From contig MESS01000044.1 in assembly GCA_001771055.1 (NCBI GenBank), positions 13,332-20,234 on the forward strand: a stretch of 6,903 nucleotides of DNA, written 5' to 3'. Position numbers and translations under genes: made by a program. This document shows positions 5,919-6,903 of this stretch, piece after piece; within the stretch, counting starts at the first letter, position 1; every line of letters begins with the position of its first letter. This stretch comes from Caldithrix sp. RBG_13_44_9. GTDB lineage: Bacteria > Calditrichota > Calditrichia > RBG-13-44-9. The notes beneath the pieces are model-generated. The model did no database searches, was not told where the DNA came from, and saw nothing but the letters and a program-made list of their open reading frames with translations.

Positions 5919-6903
5919 GTGTCACTTATTTTTGCATTGTTTTATAACCTGATTTTTATCCCTTTCTTTTATTTGTCACTGCTTCTGGTAGTTCCTTTTC
6001 ATTCGAAAATTCGTAAAGGCATATTGGGAAGAATGGGTATGAATCGTCGCATAAAGGATATAAAAAAGCAGATGAATAAGGGCCCGCTGCTGGTCTTGCA
6101 CTGTGCTTCGATGGGTGAATTTGAACATACTAAACCGTTCTTGTTGGAATTTAAGAAGTCAAAACCGGACTTCCGGATTTTGGTGTTATTTTTTTCGCCT
6201 TCGGGTTTTGAAAACGTCAAACCATTCTCGGCAGTCGATTTCTATTTGTATTCTCCGCATGAATGTTTTTTCCTGATCTGGCAGTTTTTCCGCCAGCTCC
6301 GGCCAACCTTATGGATCATTGCCAAATACGATGTGTGGCCAAATCAGCTTTGGCTGGCCCGCTGGTTTAAGGTTCCGATCTTCCTTATTAATGCTTCCAT
6401 GCATCACCAGAGCAAAAGACTCTTCTGGCTTACCAAGCCTTTCTACCGGGCGGTCTATAATGGTTTTAATCAGATCCTGACAATTTCTGAAACTGACCAG
6501 AAAAATTTTTGCCGGATGGTGGATTCTGATATCTTGACAGTAATTGGTGACACCAAATTTGATCAGGTCATTTATCGTCAGCAAGAATCACGAAAGAAGG
6601 AAATTATCCCCTCCTCCATTGTTCAGGATCGTTGGATCTTTGTCGCCGGCAGTACCTGGCCGGAAGATCATCTACACCTTATTCCTGCTGTACAAAATCT
6701 AAATAAGAAACATCAAAAATTATTGACTATTATCTGTCCCCACGAACCAACACCTTCCCATTTGGATGAAATAAAATCACATTTACCCAATGGTGAATTT
6801 ATCCTTTTATCGGGAATTCAGAATTTCTCAAAAGAAAAATACCTCATCGTGGACAGGTTCGGTCTATTGGCTAATTTATACAGCCTGGGAAAGCTGGCCT
6901 ATA
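5919..6903 (+). CDS. waaA: Kdo transferase WaaA (KdtA), 3'-truncated by window edge
   Basis: This is 3-deoxy-D-manno-octulosonic acid transferase, which adds Kdo from CMP-Kdo to the lipid A precursor on the inner face of the inner membrane. The first 328 codons are present; family members have about 410-425 residues, so roughly the last 90 are missing. A hydrophobic anchor spans residues 3-28. The N-terminal GT-B domain has C62-A-S-M-G-E67, matching the family's A-S-V-G-E with its catalytic-base glutamate, then S-P-S-G-F-E, K136-Y-D-V-W-P-N142 and N-A-S-M-H-H-Q-S-K-R. The C-terminal domain begins after G210-D-T-K-F-D215 and shows A243-G-S-T-W-P-E-D250, C-P-H-E-P-T (273-278) and a final D-R-F-G-L-L-A-N-L-Y-S-L-G, equivalent to the 'DTxGEL..LY' motif. 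The GTG start has GGAG 8 bases upstream and an in-frame stop at 5913. The number of Kdo residues added cannot be read from sequence. Confidence 0.93.
   Translation, partial: MSLIFALFYNLIFIPFFYLSLLLVVPFHSKIRKGILGRMGMNRRIKDIKKQMNKGPLLVLHCASMGEFEHTKPFLLEFKKSKPDFRILVLFFSPSGFENVKPFSAVDFYLYSPHECFFLIWQFFRQLRPTLWIIAKYDVWPNQLWLARWFKVPIFLINASMHHQSKRLFWLTKPFYRAVYNGFNQILTISETDQKNFCRMVDSDILTVIGDTKFDQVIYRQQESRKKEIIPSSIVQDRWIFVAGSTWPEDHLHLIPAVQNLNKKHQKLLTIICPHEPTPSHLDEIKSHLPNGEFILLSGIQNFSKEKYLIVDRFGLLANLYSLGKLAY

Noticed and set aside
5999..6584. Two minus-strand open frames (73 and 91 codons) within waaA
   Set aside because: Both are antisense to the continuous WaaA frame, which carries all expected motifs; no independent support for coding.
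1..6903. Search for an undescribed defence, mobile or RNA system
   Set aside because: All long stretches are explained by five recognisable core-type genes; no CRISPR-like spaced repeats, transposase, integrase, terminal repeats, tRNA-like folds or reverse transcriptase motifs were seen.

Overview
This 6.9 kb window looks like ordinary core-genome sequence from a Gram-negative bacterium. It is moderately AT-rich and carries outer-membrane-type lipoproteins, a class A penicillin-binding protein and a Kdo transferase for lipid A. The pairing of a TPR lipoprotein with a DUF4292/LolB-like protein, and a WaaA with K-Y-D-V-W and G-S-T-W-P-E-D signatures, point to the Bacteroidota/FCB side of the tree (Bacteroidota, Calditrichota, Marinimicrobia or relatives). 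That placement is inferred from protein signatures only.

Layout. The minus strand carries a two-gene operon, transcribed leftward from about 2471: a 561-residue TPR lipoprotein, then a 256-residue DUF4292/LolB-like envelope protein whose ATG overlaps the TPR stop codon (ATGA, 786-789). The operon may continue off the left edge, because an ATG lies at 10-8 on the minus strand just after the second stop. A 202-bp AT-rich divergent intergenic region (2472-2673) separates it from a rightward set: a bifunctional class A PBP (2674-4761), the ribosome-assembly GTPase RsgA (4864-5820), and the 5' 985 bases of waaA/kdtA (from a GTG at 5919, running off the right edge). The gaps between the rightward genes are about 100 bp each and hold short inverted repeats but no coding sequence.

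How the genes work together. Four of the five genes serve the cell envelope: peptidoglycan polymerisation and crosslinking (PBP1A), lipid A-Kdo synthesis (WaaA), and two probable outer-membrane or periplasmic lipoproteins that may act in envelope assembly. RsgA belongs to 30S ribosomal subunit maturation and is the functional outlier. All three rightward genes appear to start at non-ATG codons (TTG, TTG, GTG). I see no mobile element, CRISPR array, tRNA or rRNA gene, toxin-antitoxin pair or recognisable defence system. I do not find evidence for an undescribed system; the findings below are modest points.
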